This document shows, one piece after another, positions 18,065-27,300 of a stretch of DNA of 64,000 nucleotides. Source of the DNA: Panacagrimonas sp052387695 (lineage in GTDB: Bacteria; Pseudomonadota; Gammaproteobacteria; Nevskiales; Nevskiaceae); NCBI GenBank assembly GCA_052387695.1, contig JBQTIX010000047.1, forward strand, positions 124,001 to 188,000, read 5' to 3'. The position numbers and the translations under genes are program-made. The first letter of the stretch is position 1; each line of letters begins with the position of its first letter. Below the pieces are notes generated by a model that made no database searches, was not told the origin of the DNA, and was given only the letters and a program-made list of their open reading frames with translations.

Positions 18065-19402
18065 ATGGAAACCGCAACACTGTTCGATTTCAGGACTGGC
18101 CGTCAGAGCCGTCGCATCTATTCCGAGGAACAGATCTACCAGCTCGAACTGGAACGCATCTTCGGTCGCTGCTGGCTGTTCCTCGCGCACGATTCGCAGA
18201 TAGCCAATCCGGGCGACTACGTTCGCACCTTCATGGGCGAGGACGAAGTGTTGGTGGTGCGGCAAAAGGATCGCTCGGTGCGCGCCTTCCTCAACACCTG
18301 CACGCATCGAGGCAATCGTCTCTGTCGTGCGGATCGCGGAAACGCGCGTGCGTTCACCTGCAACTATCACGGCTGGTCGTTCACCGCCGACGGCGAGCTT
18401 GCGGCGGTCCCGCTGGAAAAAGAGGCCTACTTCGGCGAAATCGACCGTTCGAAGCATGGCCTGGTGCCGGTGGCGCAGGTGCAAAGCTATAAGGGCCTGA
18501 TCTTCGGCAACTTCGATTCCAACGCTCCGCCGCTGGTCGACTACCTGGGGGACGTGAAGTGGTATCTGGACGTCTGGCTGGATGCCATGCCCGGCGGCAC
18601 CGCGCTGGTCGGCGAGACGCAGAAGATCGACTTTCCCACCAATTGGAAATTTCCGGTCGAGAACGTCTGCGGCGACGGCTATCACCTGGGCTGGGCGCAT
18701 CACGCGGCGATGCAGGCCGTGCAGACCATGGACCTGGCAGGCCTGCGGGCGGGCAACTCGGACGCGGCCGGGCTGGACATGGGCATGTCCGTCGCAGGTC
18801 TCAACGGACACATGGTGCTTGCCGCGCTCGACGGTCAGTCGGGTTATGCGTTCTATCCCAACCCGAAACCCTTCGTCGATTATCTCGAAGCAAACCGCGC
18901 AAATGTAGCGGAACGGCTGGGCGCAGTTCGCGCCCAGAAGCTCTGGGGATCGCAGCTCAACATCACCATATTTCCCAACCTGCAATTGCTGCCGGGTTTG
19001 AATTGGTTTCGGGTCTATCACCCCAAGGGTCCGGGTAAGGTCGAGCAGTGGACCTGGGCGATGACCGAAAACGACATGCCCCATGACATCAAGAGCATGA
19101 TCCTGGACAACCAGTGTCTGACCTTCGGACCTGCCGGGCTGTTCGACAACGACGACGGCGATAACCTCGCGGCCTGTACGGAGCAATCGCGCGGATGGCG
19201 CACGGCGCAGATGGATTTGTACACACACATGGCTCTGGGCCGCTCGGCGCGGCGCGAAGGATTCCCCGGCGACATCGCCACCGGCCTGGTGAGTGAGCAC
19301 AACCAGCGCTATTTCTATCGTCGCTGGCAGGAACTCACCGGTGCAGCGTCATGGAAAGACGTGCCCAGCTACAACATTAACCGTCTGTCGACTGAGGGCT
19401 GA
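18065..19402 (+). CDS. Rieske dioxygenase alpha subunit, biphenyl/naphthalene dioxygenase type
   Basis: 445-aa large subunit. Rieske ligands are C79, H81, C99 and H102 (NYHGWSF). Iron ligands are H207 and H212 (GYHLGWAHHA), with an acidic DNDDGDN region supplying the third ligand. It belongs with the gene at 4580 in the hydrocarbon-dioxygenase branch and not with the NagG-like pair. An AAAAGGAG site precedes the ATG after a 65-bp gap, which is long enough for an internal promoter, although none is clear. Confidence 0.9.
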   Translation: METATLFDFRTGRQSRRIYSEEQIYQLELERIFGRCWLFLAHDSQIANPGDYVRTFMGEDEVLVVRQKDRSVRAFLNTCTHRGNRLCRADRGNARAFTCNYHGWSFTADGELAAVPLEKEAYFGEIDRSKHGLVPVAQVQSYKGLIFGNFDSNAPPLVDYLGDVKWYLDVWLDAMPGGTALVGETQKIDFPTNWKFPVENVCGDGYHLGWAHHAAMQAVQTMDLAGLRAGNSDAAGLDMGMSVAGLNGHMVLAALDGQSGYAFYPNPKPFVDYLEANRANVAERLGAVRAQKLWGSQLNITIFPNLQLLPGLNWFRVYHPKGPGKVEQWTWAMTENDMPHDIKSMILDNQCLTFGPAGLFDNDDGDNLAACTEQSRGWRTAQMDLYTHMALGRSARREGFPGDIATGLVSEHNQRYFYRRWQELTGAASWKDVPSYNINRLSTEG

Positions 19403-19404
19403 AC

Positions 19405-19935
19405 ATGGGCACGATGGATAATGATGAACTCCAACGCCTGCTCGACCTGCGGGCACTTGAAGATGCGCTCTACCGCGAGGCTCGGCTGCTTGACGAGGAG
19501 CGATTCACGGACTGGTTGGACCAAACCACCGAGGACATTGTTTATCGCATGGCATTGACCAGCCGGCGATTCCGCAAAGACCGTGCAGCGCCGCTGGCGC
19601 TTGGGTCCGGCTACACATTCAACGATTCCCGTGATCGATTGGCGTTGCGCATCAAGCGTCTGCAATCCGGGTATGTCTGGGCTGAGGATCCGCCGAATTT
19701 CGTGCGTCGCGTGGTGAGCAATGTCGAGATGGTACCGACGACGGTGCACGCCGAGATGACGGTGCATTCGGTGATCACGGTTCACCGCAGCCGCATCGAC
19801 AGCCAGACCCGTTTTCTGGTCGCTGGACGTCAGGATTGCTGGCGGAAAGTGGAGAATCGGTGGTTGCTGGCGAAGCGCGAGATCAGGCTCGATCACAGCA
19901 CCGTACCAGACACTAACCTGAACGTATTCTTTTGA
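19405..19935 (+). CDS. Ring-hydroxylating dioxygenase beta subunit
   Basis: 176-aa small subunit two bases after its alpha subunit. ALYREARLLDEERFTDWLD and the central VRRVVSNVEMVPT together with the C-terminal NLNVFF are characteristic of hydrocarbon dioxygenase small subunits (NahAd/BphE). It completes the fifth oxygenase set seen in the window. Confidence 0.9.
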   Translation: MGTMDNDELQRLLDLRALEDALYREARLLDEERFTDWLDQTTEDIVYRMALTSRRFRKDRAAPLALGSGYTFNDSRDRLALRIKRLQSGYVWAEDPPNFVRRVVSNVEMVPTTVHAEMTVHSVITVHRSRIDSQTRFLVAGRQDCWRKVENRWLLAKREIRLDHSTVPDTNLNVFF

Positions 19936-19949
19936 GGCGGAGATTGGTC

Positions 19950-20561
19950 GTGCAACTTCTTACGAACCGTGAGCGCGCTCGCGGGCCGAATATTTTTCTA
20001 GTGCTGGCCTTCTCGGCAGGGCTGCATGCCTGTGCGGGCCCAGCCAGCACCGGGCCTCAGACGCGGAACGACTGGGGAAAATCAAATGGGAGATTTCGGG
20101 CCGAGCTGATCATCACCGACCAGCACGAGCAACTTGTGCGGAATTGGACTGATTCAGTAAGTCGTGGGCGGTATCCGACCATCTCCAAGATCGATCATGT
20201 CGAGAGGGGGCAAAGCGTACATGCTGTCTTGCTCTTCTCGAACTGCATCAGGATCAAAGATGGCGGTTGCCCGATGGCTGTTGACTTCTCGGTGACCAAA
20301 CCCGACGGTACCGAGTACGGCTCCATACCTGATCGAACACTTTGGTCTGGCGAACCACCCGCTAGAGATCTGGTGTACTTGGGTGGGCCTTATATATTTT
20401 TCGAGGCGGACCCGGTTGATCCTCTGGGTCAGTACCGAATCACTGCGGTTGTTCGTGATGCAGAGGGAACAGTTTCGGTGGAACTGGCTCAGTCCCTTTT
20501 AGTCGACAGCGAGCTGAGCCCCGGCTCGAAAGTCGACAATCCAACTCATCACTCCCAATGA
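19950..20561 (+). CDS. Putative lipoprotein of unknown function
   Basis: 203-aa protein starting at GTG 19950, eight bases after GAGGCGGAG; upstream TTG codons overlap the beta-subunit end and are less likely. Residues about 15-30 (FLVLAFSAGLHACAG) form a signal segment ending in a possible lipobox cysteine, though histidine at -2 is unusual. The rest looks like a secreted beta-rich domain with two cysteines (FSNCIRI, GGCPMAV). I recognise no family. It overlaps acs by four bases, so it is expressed with the catabolic genes and may sit at the envelope. Confidence 0.65.
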   Translation: MQLLTNRERARGPNIFLVLAFSAGLHACAGPASTGPQTRNDWGKSNGRFRAELIITDQHEQLVRNWTDSVSRGRYPTISKIDHVERGQSVHAVLLFSNCIRIKDGGCPMAVDFSVTKPDGTEYGSIPDRTLWSGEPPARDLVYLGGPYIFFEADPVDPLGQYRITAVVRDAEGTVSVELAQSLLVDSELSPGSKVDNPTHHSQ

Positions 20562-22525
20562 GCACGAACAACGACATCACTTCGGTGTTGGCGGAGACCC
20601 GGGTATTTCCGCCATCCCCGGAATTCATTTCGAAAGCTCGCGTCGACGGCGCGACGCTGGAGGCTCTGAGGAAGGATGCTGCGCGAGACCCGGTGGAGTT
20701 CTGGGGCGATCTGGGGCGCAGGGAGCTGATCTGGCAGACACCTTTCCGAACGATCCTTGACCAATCTTGCGCACCGAACTACGCCTGGTTCACCGACGGC
20801 AGGATCAACGCGTCCTTCAACTGTCTTGACCGCCACCTTGGGTCGCGCGGCGACAAGATTGCGATCCGCTTTGAAGGTGAGAAGGGGGACAACCGCTTAT
20901 GGACCTACCGGCAACTCCACGCTGAAGTATGCAAGCTCGCCAACGGCTTGAAGTCGTTGGGCGTGACTAAGGGCGATCGGGTGGTGCTCTATCTGCCGCA
21001 CGTCCCGGCGGCCGTGATCGCGATGCAAGCTTGTGCTCGAATCGGTGCCATTCATTCAGTGGTCTTCGGCGGTTTCTCGTCCTCTTCGCTCAGAGACCGC
21101 ATCGTCGACGCCAGCGCCAAGGTGGTGATCACCGCCGACGGTGGCACCCGTGGCGGCAACATCGTGGAGCTCAAGAAATCGGTCGACGAGGCGCTGGCGC
21201 TGGGCTGCCCGAGTGTTTCGAAGGTCGTGGTATTCCAGCAGACGGGTCACGGCGTGGCGCTGCAGGAAGGACGGGACGTGTTGGCATCTGATCTGTCGGC
21301 CAACCAGCCAGCATGGTGCGAGCCCGAGTGGGTCGAAGCCGAGCACCCGCTGTTCCTCCTCTACACCTCGGGCTCCACGGGCAAGCCCAAGGGTATCCAG
21401 CATTCCACCGGGGGCTATCTTCTGGGTGCCACCGTCACCTGCCAGTGGGTGTTCGACCTACAGGAATCGGATGTCTTCTGGTGCACGGCCGACGTTGGCT
21501 GGATCACCGGCCACTCCTACGTTACCTACGGACCGTTGTCGAACGGCGCCACCATCCTGATGTACGAAGGTGCGCCGACAATCCCCGATGCCGGCCGCTT
21601 CTGGAAGATCGCGCAGGACCACGGCGTCACCATTTTCTACACCGCACCGACGGCCATCCGCGCGCTGATGAAGCTGGGCGAGGAGTGGCCGGCCAAGTAC
21701 GACCTTTCGAAGCTGCGCCTCCTGGGCTCGGTGGGCGAGCCGATCAACCCGGAGGCCTGGATGTGGTATCACAGGGTGATCGGCAAGGAACGGCTGCCTA
21801 TCGTCGACACGTGGTGGCAGACCGAGACGGGCATGATCATGATGAGCCCGGTGCCAGGGGCGACCGCGACCAAGCCCGGCTCGTGCACGCAGCCGCTGCC
21901 GGGCATCTTCGTCGATGTCGTGGATGAGGCCGGCGAGCCGATCCCGGCGCTGGAGGCGGGTGGGTACCTGGTCGTCACCCAGCCCTGGCCGTCGATGCTG
22001 CGCACGATCTACGGGGATAACCAGCGCTATTTGGAGACTTACTTCGGGCAGTTCCCGGGTAAGAATCTGTACGTGGCCGGCGACTCGACGCACCGCGACC
22101 AGGATGGTTACTACTGGATCCTCGGTCGCGTTGACGACGTGCTCAACGTCTCCGGCCATCGTCTGGGCACGATGGAGGTTGAATCGGCACTCGTATCGCA
22201 TCCGCGCGTGGCGGAGGCCGCGGTAGTGGGCCGACCGCACGAGGTCAAGGGCGAGAGCGTATTCGCGTTTGTGACGTGCAAGGGTCCGAGGCCGCAGGGC
22301 GCGGAGGCCGAGGCGCTCGCCAAGGAGTTGCGCCGTCATGTCGCGAAGGAGATTGGTGCGCTGGCCAAGCCCGACGACATCCGCTTCGCCGATAACCTGC
22401 CCAAGACCCGCAGCGGCAAGATCATGCGGCGACTGCTGCGCTCCATCGCGAAGGGCGAGAAGATCACGCAGGACATCTCCACCCTGGAGAATCCCGGCAT
22501 CGTTGCGCAGCTGCTGGAGAAGTGA
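20558..22525 (+). CDS. acs: Acetyl-CoA synthetase (AMP-forming)
   Basis: 655-aa acyl-adenylate-forming enzyme with the P-loop YTSGSTGKPKGIQHSTGGYLL, the acetate-pocket TWWQTETGMIMMSP, the hinge region DVLNVSGHRLGTMEVESAL and the regulatory acetylation motif LPKTRSGKIMRR near the C-terminus. It activates acetate, or a short acid such as propionate, to its CoA ester. ATG overlaps the lipoprotein stop. As the last gene of the catabolic run it would recover acetate released by lower pathways. Confidence 0.92.
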   Translation: MSTNNDITSVLAETRVFPPSPEFISKARVDGATLEALRKDAARDPVEFWGDLGRRELIWQTPFRTILDQSCAPNYAWFTDGRINASFNCLDRHLGSRGDKIAIRFEGEKGDNRLWTYRQLHAEVCKLANGLKSLGVTKGDRVVLYLPHVPAAVIAMQACARIGAIHSVVFGGFSSSSLRDRIVDASAKVVITADGGTRGGNIVELKKSVDEALALGCPSVSKVVVFQQTGHGVALQEGRDVLASDLSANQPAWCEPEWVEAEHPLFLLYTSGSTGKPKGIQHSTGGYLLGATVTCQWVFDLQESDVFWCTADVGWITGHSYVTYGPLSNGATILMYEGAPTIPDAGRFWKIAQDHGVTIFYTAPTAIRALMKLGEEWPAKYDLSKLRLLGSVGEPINPEAWMWYHRVIGKERLPIVDTWWQTETGMIMMSPVPGATATKPGSCTQPLPGIFVDVVDEAGEPIPALEAGGYLVVTQPWPSMLRTIYGDNQRYLETYFGQFPGKNLYVAGDSTHRDQDGYYWILGRVDDVLNVSGHRLGTMEVESALVSHPRVAEAAVVGRPHEVKGESVFAFVTCKGPRPQGAEAEALAKELRRHVAKEIGALAKPDDIRFADNLPKTRSGKIMRRLLRSIAKGEKITQDISTLENPGIVAQLLEK

Positions 22526-22664
22526 AGGCACCAAGATTCTTACGGGCCTTGTTCTCCGGGGACGTCGGAATACTTCGATGGCGCGTCCCCCAATCAAAGC
22601 CGCTGGGTAGATCGCTCATGCCCGTGACTCAGACCTCGTCTCCTGTCGTCTCTGACCGTAAACC

Positions 22665-23471
22665 ATGATCGCCGATACAAACCGCTACGCGCTGAAAGGA
22701 AAGTCCGCCCTCGTCACCGGCTCGACCAGTGGCATTGGCCTTGGCATCGCCACCGGCCTCGCCGAATCCGGCGTCAATGTGATGCTGAATGGATTCGGGG
22801 ATGTCGTGGCAATCGAACATCTCCGGTCCGACCTGGCCGCCCGGACTGGCGTCGTCGTTGGCTACTCCGCTGCGGACATGACACAGCCGCGCCAGATTAC
22901 CGACCTGGTACGAGAAACCGAAGCGTTGTTCGGCGTGCTGGACATTCTGGTCAACAACGCGGGAATCCAGTTCGTGTCGCCCGTGGAAGAGTTCCCCGAC
23001 GACAAGTGGCAGCAGATCATCGCGATCAACCTCTCTTCCAACTTCTACGCGATCAAAGCGGCTCTGCCGGGAATGAAGGCGCGAGGCTGGGGCAGAGTCA
23101 TCAACATTGCTTCGGCGCACGGTTTGGTGGCGTCGCCTTTTAAGTCGGCCTATGTCGCCGCCAAGCACGGCGTCCTCGGACTAACCAAGAGCGTCGCCCT
23201 CGAGATCGCGGAAACGTCCATCACCTGCAATGCGATCTGCCCCGGATATGTGCGCACACCTCTGGTGGAAGGCCAGATCCGCGATCAAGCGAAGGTGCAT
23301 CGGAAGTCGGAGCAAGACGTCATCCGGGACGTGATCCTCGCGGCACAACCGAACAAGCGATTCGTCGAGATTACCGAAGTGGCGGAGATGGTGTGCTTCC
23401 TCTGCTCTGCGTCCGGAAACTCCATGAGTGGTAGCGCCATCTCCATGGACGGAGCCTGGACGGCGCGCTAG
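22665..23471 (+). CDS. bdhA: 3-hydroxybutyrate dehydrogenase (SDR)
   Basis: 268-aa short-chain dehydrogenase with VTGSTSGIGLGIA, LVNNAGIQFVSPVEEFP, the catalytic SAHGLVASPFKSAYVAAKHG and CPGYVRTPLVEGQI. These blocks are specific to D-3-hydroxybutyrate dehydrogenase. It oxidises (R)-3-hydroxybutyrate, the monomer released from PHB, to acetoacetate. This agrees with the PHA genes further along. It has its own upstream gap of 139 bp. Confidence 0.9.
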   Translation: MIADTNRYALKGKSALVTGSTSGIGLGIATGLAESGVNVMLNGFGDVVAIEHLRSDLAARTGVVVGYSAADMTQPRQITDLVRETEALFGVLDILVNNAGIQFVSPVEEFPDDKWQQIIAINLSSNFYAIKAALPGMKARGWGRVINIASAHGLVASPFKSAYVAAKHGVLGLTKSVALEIAETSITCNAICPGYVRTPLVEGQIRDQAKVHRKSEQDVIRDVILAAQPNKRFVEITEVAEMVCFLCSASGNSMSGSAISMDGAWTAR

Positions 23472-23923
23472 GCAACAATGAAGTCCGAGCAGCGAGCCCG
23501 GTGCATTCACGCCAGCGCGCTGGATCGGCTCGCCCACCCGTCAGCAGGTGCTCCGCGCGGCGCGGTCCGACCGCGTCCGCGCTTTCTTGGCCAGCGAGCG
23601 CCCGCGGCGGAATAGGCGAACAGGAACACATAGCGCGGGATTCCATGCTTGAGAAATGGGCGCGTTGGCGAAGGGTTTCACCAGTTGCTCTGCACTACCC
23701 GGAGCGACGCGCGCAGATCACGGGCTTGATCATGAGGATGTCTCCGGTGTGCTGGGGCGCCGTCTGGGGGAGAAGCTTTCCGGCCGACGGGGTGCCGGTC
23801 CATGTGTATTTCGCAATAGTGGGTATCAGCCACGTAAATGCACTGGCTCGGTACCATCACTCGTGCGCATTCGATCGGCATGAGGAGCAATTCGACTGAT
23901 CGAAGCCCAGCGAGGGGGATGGC
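23472..23923. other. Gene-free interval holding duplicated regulatory DNA
   Basis: No convincing gene. Bases 23472-23710 show nothing recognisable. Bases 23711-23770 and 23779-23923 are rearranged copies of the divergent region between the CaiB gene and the thiolase gene near 37.4-37.7 kb, in opposite orientation. About 113 bp of the original is missing between the two blocks. Confidence 0.75.
23711..23770 (-). repeat. Duplicated thiolase 5' end and leader (partial copy of 37612-37675)
   Basis: Read on the minus strand, this block reproduces the ribosome site and first codons of the thiolase gene (CATGATCAAGCCCGTGATCT on that strand), with several substitutions. It is a decayed fragment and cannot encode a functional thiolase. 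Confidence 0.75.
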
Positions 23924-24157
23924 ATGCAGCAGTACGAAAGAATTCCGGGCAGCGGCGGTGCGCTGGCCGGAATCAAGGTGGTCGATCTCTCCCGTGTGTT
24001 GGCGGGACCTTTGTGCACGCAGATTCTTTCCGACCACGGCGCAAGCGTGATCAAGGTCGAACCGCCCGCCGGCGACGAGACGCGCGATTGGGGGCCCCCG
24101 TTCCTCGACGACACCGGGGCTTACTTCGTCGGTATCAATCGCAACAAACGTGATGTC
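23779..24157 (+). repeat. Inverted duplicate of 37119-37498 (caiB promoter and 5' end)
   Basis: About 380 bp matching the reverse complement of 37119-37498 with only scattered substitutions. It includes the upstream region, the ribosome site AGCGAGGGGGATGGC and the first 78 codons of the CaiB-family gene. The two copies point towards each other and flank roughly 13 kb. High similarity suggests a recent duplication. Confidence 0.88.
23924..24157 (+). pseudogene. Truncated CaiB/BaiF CoA-transferase, 5' fragment
   Basis: The first 78 codons match the intact enzyme at 36130-37353 with two differences (RDWG for RGWG, GINRN for GVNRN). Homology then stops abruptly after NKRDV and the frame runs into unrelated sequence, ending at 24277. 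The fragment lacks the catalytic aspartate and most of the fold, so it is non-functional. It marks one edge of a rearrangement. Confidence 0.88.
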
Positions 24158-24398
24158 GGGCAGCCAAGCTGTGTCCGGCGACCTGAATTGAATGCTTCCG
24201 TTAGAACCCCTTCAAGCCGCTTGCAAGGAAACCACGAAGGCTCCCTGCGTTCCGCTGCTCCGCTTTCACTGGGATGACAGTTTCTGCGTTGTCTGTAGCT
24301 GAACTGATCATCGGCCAATCCCCGGTTGGGCGGACTTGAGCCGTCTCTACCAATGTCTTGCTGATCCATAAACGTTCGCGCCGTCACCACGCTCTCCT

Positions 24399-27300
24399 AT
24401 GACCACCAAGCCGATGAAAAATAATCCGTTCACGCAGGAAGAGGGAGTCATCCATCTGGGCGGGATCGACGCACTGGTGCGTCTTAGCCTCGACCAGGTG
24501 CGCACCGATGCCCGGCGCGGCCTCAAGACCGGAATGTTCATCTCCGGCTATCGCGGCTCTCCGCTGGGAATGTTCGACGCCGCGCTGCAGAAGCAGGAAA
24601 AGACGCTGCTCGACCATCACGTGCATTTCGTTGACGGCCTCAACGAAGACCTCGCCGCCACGGCGGTCTGGGGCACGCAGATGCTGCACGCGGTCGGCAA
24701 GCAGAAGTTCGATGGCGTCACCGGCATGTGGTACGGCAAGGCGCCCGGCGTCGACCGGTCCGGCGATGCGCTCAAGCACGCCAACTACACGGGTATCGAC
24801 AAGAACGGTGGCGTGCTGGCCATCGTCGGCGACGATCCAGGCTGCAAGTCGTCCTCGCTGTGCAGCCAGTCGGAGCCGATGCTGATGCACGTCGGCATCC
24901 CGTCGCTGTATCCCGGCACGGTGCAGGAGGTGCTGGACTACGGCTTGCACGGCTACCAGATGTCGCGGCTGGCGGGCCTTTGGGTGGGCCTGAAGATGGT
25001 GACCAGCGTCGCGGACGGGACCGGCACCGCGCTGATCTCGCCGGACCGGCTTCAGTTCATTGATCCTGATATGACATTCGACGGCAAGCCGTTCTCGCCA
25101 CGCATGAACCTCGGCATGAACGTGCGCGCCGAAGCGCTCGAGATGGAGCAGTCGCTCTACACGCGCAGACTGGAGGTTGCCAAGCGCTACGCGGCGGCCA
25201 ACAAGCTCAACAACGTCGTCTTCCCAAATCCCGAAGCGTGGCTCGGCATCATTACCGCCGGCAAGTCCTACAACGACCTCCGCCAGTGCTTTCTGGAACT
25301 CGGACTGGACGACGATGCGTTGCGCCGCTACGGCATCCGCATCCTCAAAATGGGCATGCTGTTTCCGATGGAACCCAAGATCGTGCGCGATTTCGCAAGC
25401 GGCCTGGAGGAAATCCTGATCATCGAGGAAAAGCGGCCGTTCCTCGAAATGTTCGCGAAGAACGTGCTGTACGGCATGACCAATGCGCCGCGCATCGTCG
25501 GCAAGTACGACGAACACGAGCAAGAGCTGCTGCCGCATTTCGGCGAGTTCGAGCCGGATGTCATCGGCCGTGCGCTGACCAAGCGGCTGTCGCGCAAGAC
25601 CCGTGTCGAATCGGCGGACGCCTGGCTCAAGCGTGTGGACGAAATCCACGCACGAAACAAATTGGCGACGACGACCCGCACCGCGTGGTACTGCTCCGGC
25701 TGTCCGCACAACTCGTCGACGCAGGCCCCTGAGGGCAGCGTGGTCTCAGCCGGTATCGGTTGCCACACGATGGCGATGTGGATGAACCGCAACGTCGTGA
25801 TGGGCACGCACATGGGCGCTGAAGGCGCGCAGTGGATCGGCATGGCACCGTTCACCGAGGTGCCGCACATCTTTCAGAACATCGGCGACGGCACCTACTT
25901 CCATTCGGGGCGGCTCGCGATCGAGTACGCCGCCGCGACCAATGTCAACATCACCTACAAGCTGCTCTACAACGCTCACGTCTCCATGACCGGCGGCCAG
26001 GAGGCCATGGGCGGGCGTGGCGTGGCCGATATCGTGGGCGAGCTGCTCGCGGTGGGCGTCAAGCGGGTGCTCGTCACCACCAACGAGCCGGAGCGCTATT
26101 CGAGCATCACCCTGCCGGCCTCCACCGAGGTCTGGCACCGCGACCGTCTCGACGAGGCGCAGCGCGCGCTGGCCGCAATTCCCGGCACCACCGTGCTGAT
26201 CCATGACCAGGAATGCGCCGCCGAGCTGCGCCGTGCGCGCAATCGTGGCAAGGCCGAGGAGCCGGCCGAGGTCATCGTCATCAACGAGCGCGTCTGCGAG
26301 GGCTGCGGCGACTGCGGCGTGAAATCCAACTGCATGAGCGTGGAGCCGGTGGCGACCGAATTCGGTCGCAAGACGCGCATCCACCAGTCGTCCTGCAACA
26401 AGGACTTCTCCTGCGTGAAAGGCTTCTGCCCCTCGTTCCTGACGATCACGCCCAATGCCGAGCCGGCAACGGATGGGAAGAAGAAGAAAAGGGGTCGGAT
26501 TCCCGCGCTCGAGCGCGCCCTGCCCGAGCCGGTCAAGAAGGTGGACGACTCGCTGGGCGTCGGCATCCACGTGATGGGCATTGGCGGCACCGGCTCCGTG
26601 ACGGTGGTGGCGACGCTGGCCAACGCGGCGCGGATCGAGGGCAAGCACGTCATCGGCCTCGACCAGACCGGCCTCGCGCAGAAGGGGGGCGCGGTCATCT
26701 CCGACATCAAGATCTCGCACAAGCCGTTCAATGGCTCGAACAAGATCTCCGATGGCCGCACCGACCTCTACCTCGGCTTCGACATTCTCAATGCGACGGA
26801 CCCGAAGAACCTCGACAAGTGTCTTCCCGAGCGCACCATCGCGGTGATCTCGACCACGCAGACGCCCACCGGCCACATGGTGGCCAACGGCAAGGTGACG
26901 TTCCCGACGGTGCCCTCGCTGACGGACGGCATCGACCGCGTCACGCGCAAGGAGCACAACGTGTATCTCGACGGCCAGGCGCTCGCGGAGGGCCTGTTCG
27001 GCGACGCGATGGCGACCAACAACTTCATGGTCGGCGTGGCCTTCCAGGCCGGCGCGATTCCGCTGAAGTCGGAGTCCATCGAAACGGCGATCCGTCAATC
27101 CGGTGTCGGTGTCGAGCAAAGCGTGGCGGCCTTTCGCTGGGGCCGCATGGCGGTGGTCGACCGTGCGTTCGTCGAGGCCGAGATCGCCAGCTACAAGCCG
27201 AAGATCGTCAGGCAGGAACTGTCGGCGGCGGCGAAAGCGATCATCGAGTCCGTCGGCGCGCAGGGTGAAACCCGCCGCCTCGTGGAAGTGCGCGTTCCGG

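Noticed and set aside
23501..23899. 132-codon frame on +
   Set aside because: It covers the duplicated non-coding region and a similar frame opposite 37378-37500 has no homology to any protein; it is a by-product of the repeat.
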